The notes under the pieces were generated by a model, which saw nothing but the letters and a program-made list of their open reading frames with translations, searched no databases and was not told the DNA's origin. Positions 14,957 to 22,581 of a stretch of DNA of 34,438 bases are shown one piece after another. The position numbers and the translations under genes were made by a program. Positions within the stretch are counted from its first letter, which is position 1. Every line of letters begins with the position of its first letter. This DNA is from Paludibacteraceae bacterium (lineage in GTDB: Bacteria > Bacteroidota > Bacteroidia > Bacteroidales > Paludibacteraceae): the NCBI GenBank assembly GCA_024405875.1, contig JAKSOA010000021.1:1-34438 (forward strand), in the 5' to 3' direction.

Positions 14957-15457
14957 ATGATTAGCGATAATATTATAAAAGTCGGTCGGATTCTGAAGAA
15001 TCACGGTGTTAAGGGGGAGGTGACTCTCTCTGTAGATAATGACGCCTTGTTTGAGGCGGAGTGTATAATTGTGGAGTTGGACGGACTCTATGTGCCGTTC
15101 TATATTGAGAGCCGTCGCAGGAAGTCTGATACCGTTGATTTAATTAAGATTGACGGAGTGGATTCAGAGGCTGACGCGGCTCCGTTGTTGGGGGCTCCCG
15201 TATTTCTTAAAATAGATGAGATAGCGGAATCTGATGATGAGTGGGGTGGCCTTGAGGGCTACAAACTATATAATGGAGACATCGAGGTAGGTGTTATAAC
15301 AGCCATTGATGACCAGACGGAGAACCAATTGTTCATAGTAGAGGCGGCATCGGGTGAGGTGCTTATACCAATAGTTGATGAGTGGGTTAATGAGGTTGAT
15401 GATGAGGCAAAAGTTATAAGAATGACACTTCCAGAAGGACTTGTTGATATAAATTAA
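14957..15457 (+). CDS. rimM: ribosome maturation factor RimM
   Basis: 166 residues. RimM assists maturation of the 30S head by binding ribosomal protein S19 and helping 16S rRNA processing. The N-terminal RimM barrel runs about 5-88 (IKVGRILKNHGVKGEVTL at the start), and a PRC barrel about 95-162 (LEGYKLYNGDIEVGVITAI ... GEVLIPIVDEWVNEVDDEAKVIRM). The HGVKGE segment is the family signature near the N-terminus. It begins four bases after the large alpha-2-macroglobulin-like gene, so translation is probably coupled to an unrelated exported protein. Confidence 0.95.
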   Translation: MISDNIIKVGRILKNHGVKGEVTLSVDNDALFEAECIIVELDGLYVPFYIESRRRKSDTVDLIKIDGVDSEADAAPLLGAPVFLKIDEIAESDDEWGGLEGYKLYNGDIEVGVITAIDDQTENQLFIVEAASGEVLIPIVDEWVNEVDDEAKVIRMTLPEGLVDIN

Positions 15458-15465
15458 GCCGCAAA

Positions 15466-15497
15466 TGTTAAAATTTGGAAAAAAATGTCTATTTTTG
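15466..15497 (+). promoter_or_regulatory. probable promoter of spt
   Basis: TATTTTTG at 15490-15497 matches the -7 consensus; TGTTA at 15466-15470 lies 19 bases upstream as a weak -33 element. The start codon follows 29 bases downstream. The box lies just past the rimM stop codon, so spt can be transcribed separately. Confidence 0.6.
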
Positions 15498-15526
15498 TAG
15501 TTGTTAATTAACAATTACAAATACTT

Positions 15527-16714
15527 ATGAGTCTACTTAGTGAGCGTTTAGCTCTTTATGATGCCCCTCAAAAAGCAAAAGCTTTGGGCGTTTATCCTTA
15601 TTTCAGACCAATATCTTCTGACCAGGATACTGTAGTTACAATCCACGGTAAACCTGTAATGATGTTTGGTTCAAACAGTTACCTCGGACTGACAAACCAC
15701 CCGCGCATTAAGGAGGGGGCTATAAAGGCTACTGAAAAATATGGCACAGGTTGTGCCGGCTCACGTTTCCTTAACGGTACGCTTGACATTCATCTTCAAC
15801 TTGAGGAACGCCTTGCACGCCTTGTCGGCAAAGATGAGGCTATGGTTTACGCTACAGGGTTCACTGTAAACTCAGGCGTGGTCCCTTGTCTTGGCGGACG
15901 TGAGGATTACCTGCTTCTTGACCGTCTTAACCACGCATCTATAATTGAGGGTTCCCGCCTCAGCATAGCCCAGCAGATGAAGTATAAGCATAATGATATG
16001 GAGGCTCTTGAGAATTGCCTGAAGAGATGTGAGCCTGATAAGATTAAAGCCATAGTTTCTGACGGCGTCTTCAGTATGGAGGGTGATGTGTGCAAACTTC
16101 CGGAGATGGTTAAACTTGCCAAAAAGTATAACGCCTCCATTATGATTGATGAGGCTCACTCACTCGGATTCTTCGGAGAGCACGGCGGTGGTGTTTGTGA
16201 GCACTTCGGGCTTCAAGATGATGTTGAACTTATTATGGGTACTTTCTCTAAGTCCCTTGCCACTATAGGCGGTTTCGTAGCCTCTAACCACGATGTCATA
16301 AACTATCTTCGTCATAACTCACGCACATTCATATTCAGTGCAAGTATAACCCCTGCCGCTACAGGCGCCGTCCTTGCCGCTCTTGATGTTATGCAGGAGG
16401 AGACTTGGCGTCCAAAGCAGTTGTGGGCTAATACTCACCGTATGATTGAGGCGTTCAAGAAAGAGGGCTTTGAGATAGGTCACACAACTACACCTATAAT
16501 TCCACTCTTCATTCGTGATAATGAGAAGACATTCCGCATTACTCAAATGTTGCTTGAAGACGGTGTGTTTGTAAATCCTGTGGTTTCACCTGCAGTACCA
16601 TCAGAAGATACACTTATACGTATCTCCCTTATGGCAACACACACATTTGAACAGATAGATGAGGCGGTAGCCAAAATCACCAAGAACGCAAAACTGCTTG
16701 GGCTGCTGAAATAG
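15527..16714 (+). CDS. spt: serine palmitoyltransferase (sphingolipid synthesis)
   Basis: 395 residues, a PLP enzyme of the alpha-oxoamine synthase family. It condenses serine with a long-chain acyl-CoA or acyl-ACP to form 3-ketosphinganine, the entry to Bacteroidota sphingolipids. Evidence: a start resembling Bacteroides Spt (LLSERLALYDAPQKAKALGVYPYF), GSNSYLGLTNHP (48-59), KYGTGCAGSRFLNGT (71-85), His136 in LNHASI (ring stacking), Asp208/His211 in IDEAH, and PLP Lys242 in GTFSKSLATIGG. 2-amino-3-ketobutyrate CoA ligase is the main alternative, but the N-terminus and the RFLNGTLDIH context favour Spt. The gene ends with TAG directly against the stop of the convergent glnS. Confidence 0.9.
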   Translation: MSLLSERLALYDAPQKAKALGVYPYFRPISSDQDTVVTIHGKPVMMFGSNSYLGLTNHPRIKEGAIKATEKYGTGCAGSRFLNGTLDIHLQLEERLARLVGKDEAMVYATGFTVNSGVVPCLGGREDYLLLDRLNHASIIEGSRLSIAQQMKYKHNDMEALENCLKRCEPDKIKAIVSDGVFSMEGDVCKLPEMVKLAKKYNASIMIDEAHSLGFFGEHGGGVCEHFGLQDDVELIMGTFSKSLATIGGFVASNHDVINYLRHNSRTFIFSASITPAATGAVLAALDVMQEETWRPKQLWANTHRMIEAFKKEGFEIGHTTTPIIPLFIRDNEKTFRITQMLLEDGVFVNPVVSPAVPSEDTLIRISLMATHTFEQIDEAVAKITKNAKLLGLLK

Positions 16715-18382
16715 TTATTTCTTAGCCCAATTATCTTTCAGTGATACTGTGCGGTTGAAAATCAGATGCTCCGGTGTTGAGTCTTTGTCTGCTGTAAAGT
16801 AGCCTTGCTTGAGGAATTGGAAGTGGTCAAGCGGTTTGGCGGCGGCAAGTGACTTTTCAACTATGCAGTTATTGAGAACTTTAAGTGAATCCGGGTTCAG
16901 AAGTTCACGGAAATCTTGCTCTGATGCAGACGGATTCTCAACTGAGAAGAGGCGGTCATAAAGGCGTACCTCCGCAGTGGCGGCGTTATTGCAATCCACC
17001 CAGCAGATTGTACTCTTAACCTTGCGGTTACCTCCTTCTGAGCCACTCTTTGAGTCGGGGTCGTATGTGCAGTGCACTGCCGTAATGTTGCCATTGGCAT
17101 CTTTATCACAGCCTGTGCATTGTATAATGTAGGCACTCTTCAAACGCACCTCACGCCCGCCAGGGGTAAGACGATAGAAATCTTTAGGTGCATCTTCCAT
17201 AAAGTCTCCACGCTCAATGTAAACCTCTTTTGAAAGGGTAATCTCACGTGTGCCGGCATTCTCATTATCAGGGTTGTTCTCCGTAACAAGAGTCTCAGAA
17301 CTACCTTCCGGATAGTTGTCTATAATCAGTTTAATAGGGTCAAAAATGGCGCACATACGGTTGGCACGTGCCTTCAAATCTTCACGAACCGACGCCTCAA
17401 GCATAGATACATCAATGGTAGCCTCATATTTAGTGTAGCCTATGCGGCTTATGAAGTTCTTTATTGCCTCTGGTGTGTAACCACGACGACGCAGACCGCA
17501 GATTGTAGGCATACGTGGGTCATCCCAACCCGCTACAAGTCCTTCTTGCACAAGTTGAAGCATCTTACGCTTGCTCATAACCGTGTAGGTTATGTTAAGG
17601 CGGTTGAACTCATATTGGTGCGGACGATAGTCCGTATCAGCGAATTGGTCTATGAACCAATCATATAACGGACGATGCACTACAAACTCAAGTGTGCAGA
17701 TGGAGTGGGTTACACCCTCAAAGTAGTCTGATTGCCCGTGGGCAAAGTCATACATAGGGTATGCCTTCCAAGTATAGCCTGTCTTATGGTGTGGGTGGTC
17801 TGTTATGACACGGTACATAATAGGGTCACGGAAGTGCATATTTGGTGAAGCCATATCAATTTTTGCACGCAAAACCATTGTGCCGTCCTTAATCTCACCC
17901 TTGTTCATCTTATAGAAGAGGTCAAGGTTCTCCTCTATGGGACGGTCACGGAACGGACTGTTCTGACCAGGCTCTGTAGGAGTGCCTTTCTGTGCGGCAA
18001 TTGTCTCCGCAGACTGCTCGTCAATGTATGCCTTGCCCTCCTTAATCATCTTAACGGCAAGATCCCATAGTTGCTGGAAATAGTCAGATGCGTAGTATAT
18101 GTTCCCCCATTTGAAGCCGAGCCACTTGATATCCTCTTGAATGGAATCAACATACTCAACATCTTCTTTTGTAGGGTTTGTGTCATCAAAACGCAGATTG
18201 CATACGCCACCATACTTTTGTGCTATGCCAAAATCCATACAGATGGCTTTAGCGTGTCCTATATGCAGGTATCCGTTTGGTTCAGGCGGGAAACGGGTTT
18301 GAATTCTGCCGTTGTTCTTACCTTCTTGTAAATCCTTCTCTACAATCTCTTCAATAAAGTTCAAAGATTTTTCCGCTTCCAT
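16715..18382 (-). CDS. glnS: glutaminyl-tRNA synthetase
   Basis: 555 residues, class I synthetase charging tRNA-Gln. The first signature is HIGH (40-43) in FPPEPNGYLHIGHAKAI, and the second is MSKRK (269-273) in TVMSKRKMLQLV. The FPPEPNGYLHIGH form and the GlnRS-type C-terminal anticodon-binding beta barrels (IERGDFMEDAPKDFYRLTPGGREVRLK) distinguish it from GluRS. It is the last gene of the lpx unit. Its start follows an octamer repeat array by only about 11 bases, so the array forms its immediate 5' leader. Its stop abuts that of spt with no base between. Confidence 0.97.
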   Translation of the reverse strand: MEAEKSLNFIEEIVEKDLQEGKNNGRIQTRFPPEPNGYLHIGHAKAICMDFGIAQKYGGVCNLRFDDTNPTKEDVEYVDSIQEDIKWLGFKWGNIYYASDYFQQLWDLAVKMIKEGKAYIDEQSAETIAAQKGTPTEPGQNSPFRDRPIEENLDLFYKMNKGEIKDGTMVLRAKIDMASPNMHFRDPIMYRVITDHPHHKTGYTWKAYPMYDFAHGQSDYFEGVTHSICTLEFVVHRPLYDWFIDQFADTDYRPHQYEFNRLNITYTVMSKRKMLQLVQEGLVAGWDDPRMPTICGLRRRGYTPEAIKNFISRIGYTKYEATIDVSMLEASVREDLKARANRMCAIFDPIKLIIDNYPEGSSETLVTENNPDNENAGTREITLSKEVYIERGDFMEDAPKDFYRLTPGGREVRLKSAYIIQCTGCDKDANGNITAVHCTYDPDSKSGSEGGNRKVKSTICWVDCNNAATAEVRLYDRLFSVENPSASEQDFRELLNPDSLKVLNNCIVEKSLAAAKPLDHFQFLKQGYFTADKDSTPEHLIFNRTVSLKDNWAKK

Positions 18383-18393
18383 AAAAATATATT

Positions 18394-18472
18394 GGTTATG
18401 CGGTTATGCGGTTATGCGGTTATGCGGTTATGTTATATCAAATCACCGAATCACCGAATCACCGAATCACCA
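18394..18472. repeat. two-arm octamer repeat between lpxA and glnS
   Basis: In plus-strand order: five GGTTATGC units (18394-18432, last one cut short), eight bases, then four AATCACCG units (18441-18471). In transcription sense this is GTGATTCG-type units just after the lpxA stop and CATAACCG-type units just before the glnS start. The two unit types are complementary at 6 of 8 positions, so the RNA could form an imperfect hairpin. Confidence 0.9.
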
Positions 18473-18474
18473 TA

Positions 18475-19257
18475 TTATACATTGATTCCTTTAATAATTC
18501 CTCTTGCCGCACCCTCCTTAATAAATGAGACTATGTAGTCACGTTCAGGTGATGATGGTATCTCCGCCTCAATTTTCTCAAGAGCGTGGCTTACGTTCAG
18601 TGCTGACTGGTATATGAATCTGTAGCACTCTTGAATTGTTTGTATTTGTTCTGCTGTAAAGTTACGGCGGCGAAGTCCTATAAGGTTAAGTCCTGCGAAA
18701 GCCAACGGTTCACGACCCGCAGTCACGTATGGAGGAACATCTTTGCTTGTTCTGGAGCCTCCCTGCATCATAACGTGGCCGCCTATGTGTACAAATTGGT
18801 GTACAAGGTTACCACCGCCAAGAATGGCGAAATCATCAATGACTACCTCTCCGGCAATCTGTGATGCGTTACCAATTATACAGTTGTTGCCTATCACACA
18901 GTCATGAGCCACGTGTGAGTATGCCATAATAAGACAGTTGCTGCCGACTATTGATGTGCCTTTTGATGCAGTACCTCTGTTTACGGTAACACATTCACGT
19001 ATGGTGGTGTTATCCCCGATGACAGCGGTGGTCTCCTCTCCTCTGAACTTCAAATCCTGCGGAATGCCGGCTATTACGGCACCAGGGAATATGCGGCAGT
19101 TCCTACCAATTCTTGCACCGCTTAAAACAGTGGCGTGAGAGAATAGGTGCGTGCCGTCTCCTATCTCAACATTGTCATCAACATAAACAAAAGGGTCAAT
19201 AATTACATCTTTGCCTATTTTGGCGTTTGGGTGAACGTATGCGTTTGTGTATTCCAT
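18475..19257 (-). CDS. lpxA: UDP-N-acetylglucosamine O-acyltransferase (lipid A step 1)
   Basis: 260 residues. LpxA moves a 3-hydroxyacyl chain from ACP to the 3-OH of UDP-GlcNAc. The left-handed beta helix of hexapeptide repeats (for example AKIGKD, VEIGDG, ARIGRN, CVIGNN) fills about 1-185, and a helical C-terminus follows (FTAEQIQTIQECYRFIYQSALN). The catalytic-type His118 is in AYSHVAHDC, with His115 before it. IPQDLKFRGE is a typical LpxA segment. It follows lpxC after 12 bases and precedes glnS. Confidence 0.97.
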   Translation of the reverse strand: MEYTNAYVHPNAKIGKDVIIDPFVYVDDNVEIGDGTHLFSHATVLSGARIGRNCRIFPGAVIAGIPQDLKFRGEETTAVIGDNTTIRECVTVNRGTASKGTSIVGSNCLIMAYSHVAHDCVIGNNCIIGNASQIAGEVVIDDFAILGGGNLVHQFVHIGGHVMMQGGSRTSKDVPPYVTAGREPLAFAGLNLIGLRRRNFTAEQIQTIQECYRFIYQSALNVSHALEKIEAEIPSSPERDYIVSFIKEGAARGIIKGINV

Positions 19258-19269
19258 TTGGTTTTTACG

Positions 19270-20169
19270 TTATTTTTGTTCAAAAAGTGCTTTTGCTACC
19301 TGTGTGTTTACTCCGTGACCTGGCTTGTATGCCACAATTTTACCTTTGATGGGCATTCCAACTAAAGCCAAATCTCCTATGATATCAAGAAGTTTATGAC
19401 GTGCCGGCTCATTATCCCAAGCAAGCGGGCGTTTGTTCAGATAGCCGAGGCTCTCTGTATTTACATCTTTCACGCCAAGCAGATTGGTAAGGTTGTTTAT
19501 TGCCTCCTGAGGCATTGGCTGGTCATATATTACAATGGCGTTGTCAAGGTCTCCGCCTTTTATGAGCCCCATCTGAAGAAGCGGGGCAATCTCTCTGACA
19601 AATACAAATGTACGTGCTGACGCTATCTCACTGTCAAACACCTCAATATTGTCAAGTGTGGCGGTCTGTTTTTTCAGTATTTCAGAATTGAAATCAACTG
19701 TGGATTCAATGCTGAATTTCTCTGCTGGAAAAACCGCAATCTCAGAACCGTTAGGGAACTTGAAGTATTGCGTTCTCTTTATTTCATAGAAACTGCGTTC
19801 CGCATTCTGCTCCTCTATACCTGCATTCAGAATAGCCTTAGATATCAGAATGGCACTGCCGTCAAGAATAGGAACCTCTGGGGCGTTGACCTCTATGGTG
19901 CAGTTGTCAATGCCGTGTGCCATAAGAGCCGCCATAGTGTGCTCAATGGTGCTTACGGAGGCGTCACCCTTCTTAACCACTGTCCCCCTCTCCGTGGCTG
20001 CCACATTGCACGCAAGTGCCTCAATTGTAGGTTTCCCATCTAAATCAACACGTACAAACTTAATGCCACTGTCAGGTGTGGAAGGTAGAAATGTGGCTGT
20101 TATTTGCATTCCCGTATGAAGTCCCTTGCCTTCAAGGGTGAATGTTTTTTGTATGGTGTGTTGATTCAT
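19270..20169 (-). CDS. lpxC: UDP-3-O-acyl-N-acetylglucosamine deacetylase, monofunctional (lipid A step 2)
   Basis: 299 residues. LpxC is the zinc enzyme that commits to lipid A by removing the 2-acetyl group. Metal ligands are His77 (STIEHTMAAL), His258 and Asp262 (EPARHKLLD); His285 in KPGHGVNT is the catalytic base. In most Bacteroidota, LpxC is fused to the dehydratase FabZ (about 460 residues). Here the protein ends 14 residues after His285, and only 12 bases separate it from lpxA, so no FabZ domain is present and none lies elsewhere in the window. The frame ends cleanly with TAA; I see no frameshifted FabZ remnant. Confidence 0.96.
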   Translation of the reverse strand: MNQHTIQKTFTLEGKGLHTGMQITATFLPSTPDSGIKFVRVDLDGKPTIEALACNVAATERGTVVKKGDASVSTIEHTMAALMAHGIDNCTIEVNAPEVPILDGSAILISKAILNAGIEEQNAERSFYEIKRTQYFKFPNGSEIAVFPAEKFSIESTVDFNSEILKKQTATLDNIEVFDSEIASARTFVFVREIAPLLQMGLIKGGDLDNAIVIYDQPMPQEAINNLTNLLGVKDVNTESLGYLNKRPLAWDNEPARHKLLDIIGDLALVGMPIKGKIVAYKPGHGVNTQVAKALFEQK

Positions 20170-20178
20170 AATGTTTTT

Positions 20179-21225
20179 TTATTTGAGTTTCTCTTCAAGT
20201 TCGGCAATCTTCTTCTCAAGTTCCATAACCTGCTCCCTAAGTTCAGGTAGATTTCTGTATACGGCAAGACTTCTACGAGCTTTCATTATTGGCAATACAG
20301 GTGAGCCCAACAATACCTGTCCTGGCTCCTTTATTGTACCCGTTACATTTGAGTCTGCGGCGATGGTTGTGTTGTCTGCAACAGTCAGATGACCAACAAT
20401 ACCAACTTTACCTGCAATTATGCAGTTTTTGCCGATTTTAGCGGAGCCTGCCACGCCTGAGCAAGCAGCCATAGCGGTGTTCTCCCCAATTTCAACATTA
20501 TGCGCAATCTGAATCTGATTGTCAAGTTTAACTCCGTCCGCTATCTTTGTAGGACCCATACTACCACGGTCAATTGTAGTTGAGGCTCCAACCTCAACAT
20601 TGTTGCCAATAATAACATTGCCGTTCTGAGGCATTTTGACATAGACCCCGTTCTCATCTTTGGCGAAACCAAAGCCGTCAGCACCTATGACCGATGTGGC
20701 GTGAATGATGCAGTTGTCTCCAATCTGACAACCTTGATAAACCACAACTGAGTTGTACATAATGGTGTTTTTACCTATGAAGACATTATCATTTATGGCA
20801 CAGTGTGAGTATACTTGGGTGTTGTCTCCAATAATTGCATTATCACCGATGTAAACAAAAGGACCTATGTAACAATCTTTGCCAATTTTTGCGCTTTTTG
20901 AGATGCGTGCGGTCTTGTCAACTCCTGTCTTAACCTTTTTTAAGTTTGCCTCAGCAAGTTTTAACAGTGTGGCGAGTGCCATATAGGCATCTTTAACACG
21001 TATCATCGTGGCTTTTACACTCTCTTTTGGAACAAAATCTTTGTTTACAAGGACTATGCTTGCGTCTGTTGTATATAAGTATTGCTCATATTTCAGGTTT
21101 GATAGAAATGATATTGTGCCAGGACGCCCCTCCTCAATCTTTGAATATGTGCTGACAGTTACATTCTCATCACCCTCAATCTCTCCTTTGAGTAATACTG
21201 CAAGTTGTTTAGCGGAAAATTCCAT
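20179..21225 (-). CDS. lpxD: UDP-3-O-acylglucosamine N-acyltransferase (lipid A step 3)
   Basis: 348 residues. LpxD adds the second 3-hydroxyacyl chain to UDP-3-O-acyl-GlcN. An N-terminal uridine-binding domain (MEFSAKQLAVLLKGEIEGDE ... ISFLSNLKYEQYLYTT, about 1-98) precedes a hexapeptide beta helix (about 105-300). Catalytic-type His242 is in IQIAHNVEIGENTA, and GADGFGFAKD is a family motif. The C-terminus is a coiled-coil-like helix (LPELREQVMELEKKIAELEEKLK region). lpxC follows after 9 bases. A -7 box lies in the short gap upstream, so the lpx genes can be transcribed apart from the HD gene. Confidence 0.97.
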   Translation of the reverse strand: MEFSAKQLAVLLKGEIEGDENVTVSTYSKIEEGRPGTISFLSNLKYEQYLYTTDASIVLVNKDFVPKESVKATMIRVKDAYMALATLLKLAEANLKKVKTGVDKTARISKSAKIGKDCYIGPFVYIGDNAIIGDNTQVYSHCAINDNVFIGKNTIMYNSVVVYQGCQIGDNCIIHATSVIGADGFGFAKDENGVYVKMPQNGNVIIGNNVEVGASTTIDRGSMGPTKIADGVKLDNQIQIAHNVEIGENTAMAACSGVAGSAKIGKNCIIAGKVGIVGHLTVADNTTIAADSNVTGTIKEPGQVLLGSPVLPIMKARRSLAVYRNLPELREQVMELEKKIAELEEKLK

Positions 21226-21247
21226 ACGTTTTGCTTATTTTATCTCG

Positions 21248-21279
21248 CAAATTTACGAAAAAAAAAGCAAAAATGTTAA
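21248..21279 (-). promoter_or_regulatory. probable internal promoter in front of lpxD
   Basis: On the minus strand, TAAATTTG (21248-21255) matches TAnnTTTG exactly, 22 bases upstream of the lpxD start. The -33 region is AT-rich with no clear TTTG at the proper distance (TTTG at 21268-21271 is too close). Confidence 0.5.
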
Positions 21280-21282
21280 AAT

Positions 21283-22494
21283 TTAATCAACCTTGTAGTA
21301 ACTTAAGTAATATTTTGTTATTTCACGGGACAGAACGTCCATATTAAACATATCAGAAGCCTCTGAAATGCTCTTTGTTGAGCCATCGGAGTAGAGAATT
21401 TCAATGGCGGTCTCACCACCGTTGTACAGATGATTTGAGACTCTGTTTTCAGAGATAAGATATTGAGCCTCATCAGCAGTTATGTCAAAAGCCTTGCAAA
21501 GTCTTTCAATCCTTGCCCCGATATCTGATTTGCTGAACTCTGTGTTGGATATTTCAAGATGGAAGAGGTGGCGGTTCACAATACCGTCACTCAGTATCCG
21601 CAGCACCTTGTCTGTTGATTTCGCCCAGGCTTTCAAAGCCACCCAGATGTCAGAGTCATCAAGTGCCATAAAACGTTCAATTGTTGTGTCGTCCAATTTT
21701 GAGGCGGGCTGCTTGAGAAAACACTTGAATGCGTCACTTGCAAAAAGGTCACCGCCGTTACGCTCCACAAACCTTGCGCGCTTCAGTGTCTGATATAGCA
21801 TAAGGTCAGAGGCGTATGCTGTCTTATGGTAATAGACCTGCCAATACATAAGGCGGCGGCTCATCAGAAAGTTCTCAATGGAGTATATTCCCTTTGCCTC
21901 CACCACAAGTTTGCCATCTTTAATGTTGAGCATCTTTATTATGCGTGCCGAGCCTATGTTCCCCTCTGATACACCTGAGAAGAAACTATCACGGCGCAGA
22001 TAGTCAAGACGGTCCATATCAAGTTGCCCCGATACAAGAGAGTGCAGATAGTGCTTTGGGTATGTGTCTTGAAGAATGGCGATAGTCTTCTCCAGTTTGC
22101 CGCCAAACTCACTGTTCATATATTTGAGGGCTGCAATACCTACCTTTTCGTGAGAAATGTTGTCAAAGAAAAAGTGCTCCAGCCCGTGTGAGAATGGCCC
22201 GTGACCTATATCGTGGAGAAGAATAGCGGCATATACTGCATCAGCCTCCTCATCAGTTATCTCATTGCCTTTCTGACGCAGTGTGTTCACAGCCTCAGTC
22301 ATAAGGTGCATAGCACCAAGTGAGTGCTGAAATCTTGTATGTTGTGTGCCAGGATAGACATAAGATGTCAGTCCTAACTGCTTTATGCGGGTCAGTCTAT
22401 GAACAAAAGGGTGTTGCATCAAATCATAAATGAAATCTGATGGCAATGTTATAAACCCGAAAACGGGGTCGTTGATTATTTTCTTTTTGTTCAT
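21283..22494 (-). CDS. HD-domain phosphohydrolase (dNTPase-like)
   Basis: 403 residues when started at the ATG at 22492-22494 (MNKKKIINDPVFGFITLPSDF). The frame stays open 78 bases further upstream, but that part is a translation of the repeat array and is excluded. The HD metal site is visible: His in RFQHSLGAMHL, the His-Asp pair in AILLHDIGHGPFSHGLEH, and Asp in SGQLDMDRLDYLRRD. This is the SAMHD1/dGTPase-like group; the substrate is probably a nucleotide but is not determined. It lies between pyrF and lpxD, an order I know from other Bacteroidales. Confidence 0.9.
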   Translation of the reverse strand: MNKKKIINDPVFGFITLPSDFIYDLMQHPFVHRLTRIKQLGLTSYVYPGTQHTRFQHSLGAMHLMTEAVNTLRQKGNEITDEEADAVYAAILLHDIGHGPFSHGLEHFFFDNISHEKVGIAALKYMNSEFGGKLEKTIAILQDTYPKHYLHSLVSGQLDMDRLDYLRRDSFFSGVSEGNIGSARIIKMLNIKDGKLVVEAKGIYSIENFLMSRRLMYWQVYYHKTAYASDLMLYQTLKRARFVERNGGDLFASDAFKCFLKQPASKLDDTTIERFMALDDSDIWVALKAWAKSTDKVLRILSDGIVNRHLFHLEISNTEFSKSDIGARIERLCKAFDITADEAQYLISENRVSNHLYNGGETAIEILYSDGSTKSISEASDMFNMDVLSREITKYYLSYYKVD

Positions 22495-22507
22495 AAAACA
22501 ACATACA

Positions 22508-22581
22508 AGTTGACAGTTGACAATTGACAGTTGACAGCGTATAGTAATCATTGTCCACTGTCCACTATCCACTGTCCACTA
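22508..22581. repeat. two-arm heptamer repeat, pyrF-HD junction
   Basis: In plus-strand order: four AGTTGAC-type units (22508-22535; third unit AATTGAC), a short spacer, then four TGTCCAC-type units (22552-22579; third unit TATCCAC). Units of the two arms are complementary at 6 of 7 positions. The pyrF stop codon TAG (22579-22581) is made by the array itself. The other arm ends 13 bases before the HD start codon. Confidence 0.93.

Noticed and set aside
22495-22572. N-terminal extension of the HD protein by 26 residues
   Set aside because: It is translated heptamer repeat (the QLSIVNCQL type of peptide). The family-like sequence starts at the ATG at 22494.
22508-22581. Possible CRISPR array
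   Set aside because: Units of 7-8 bases repeat head to tail without unique spacers and there are no cas genes in the window; these are tandem repeats.
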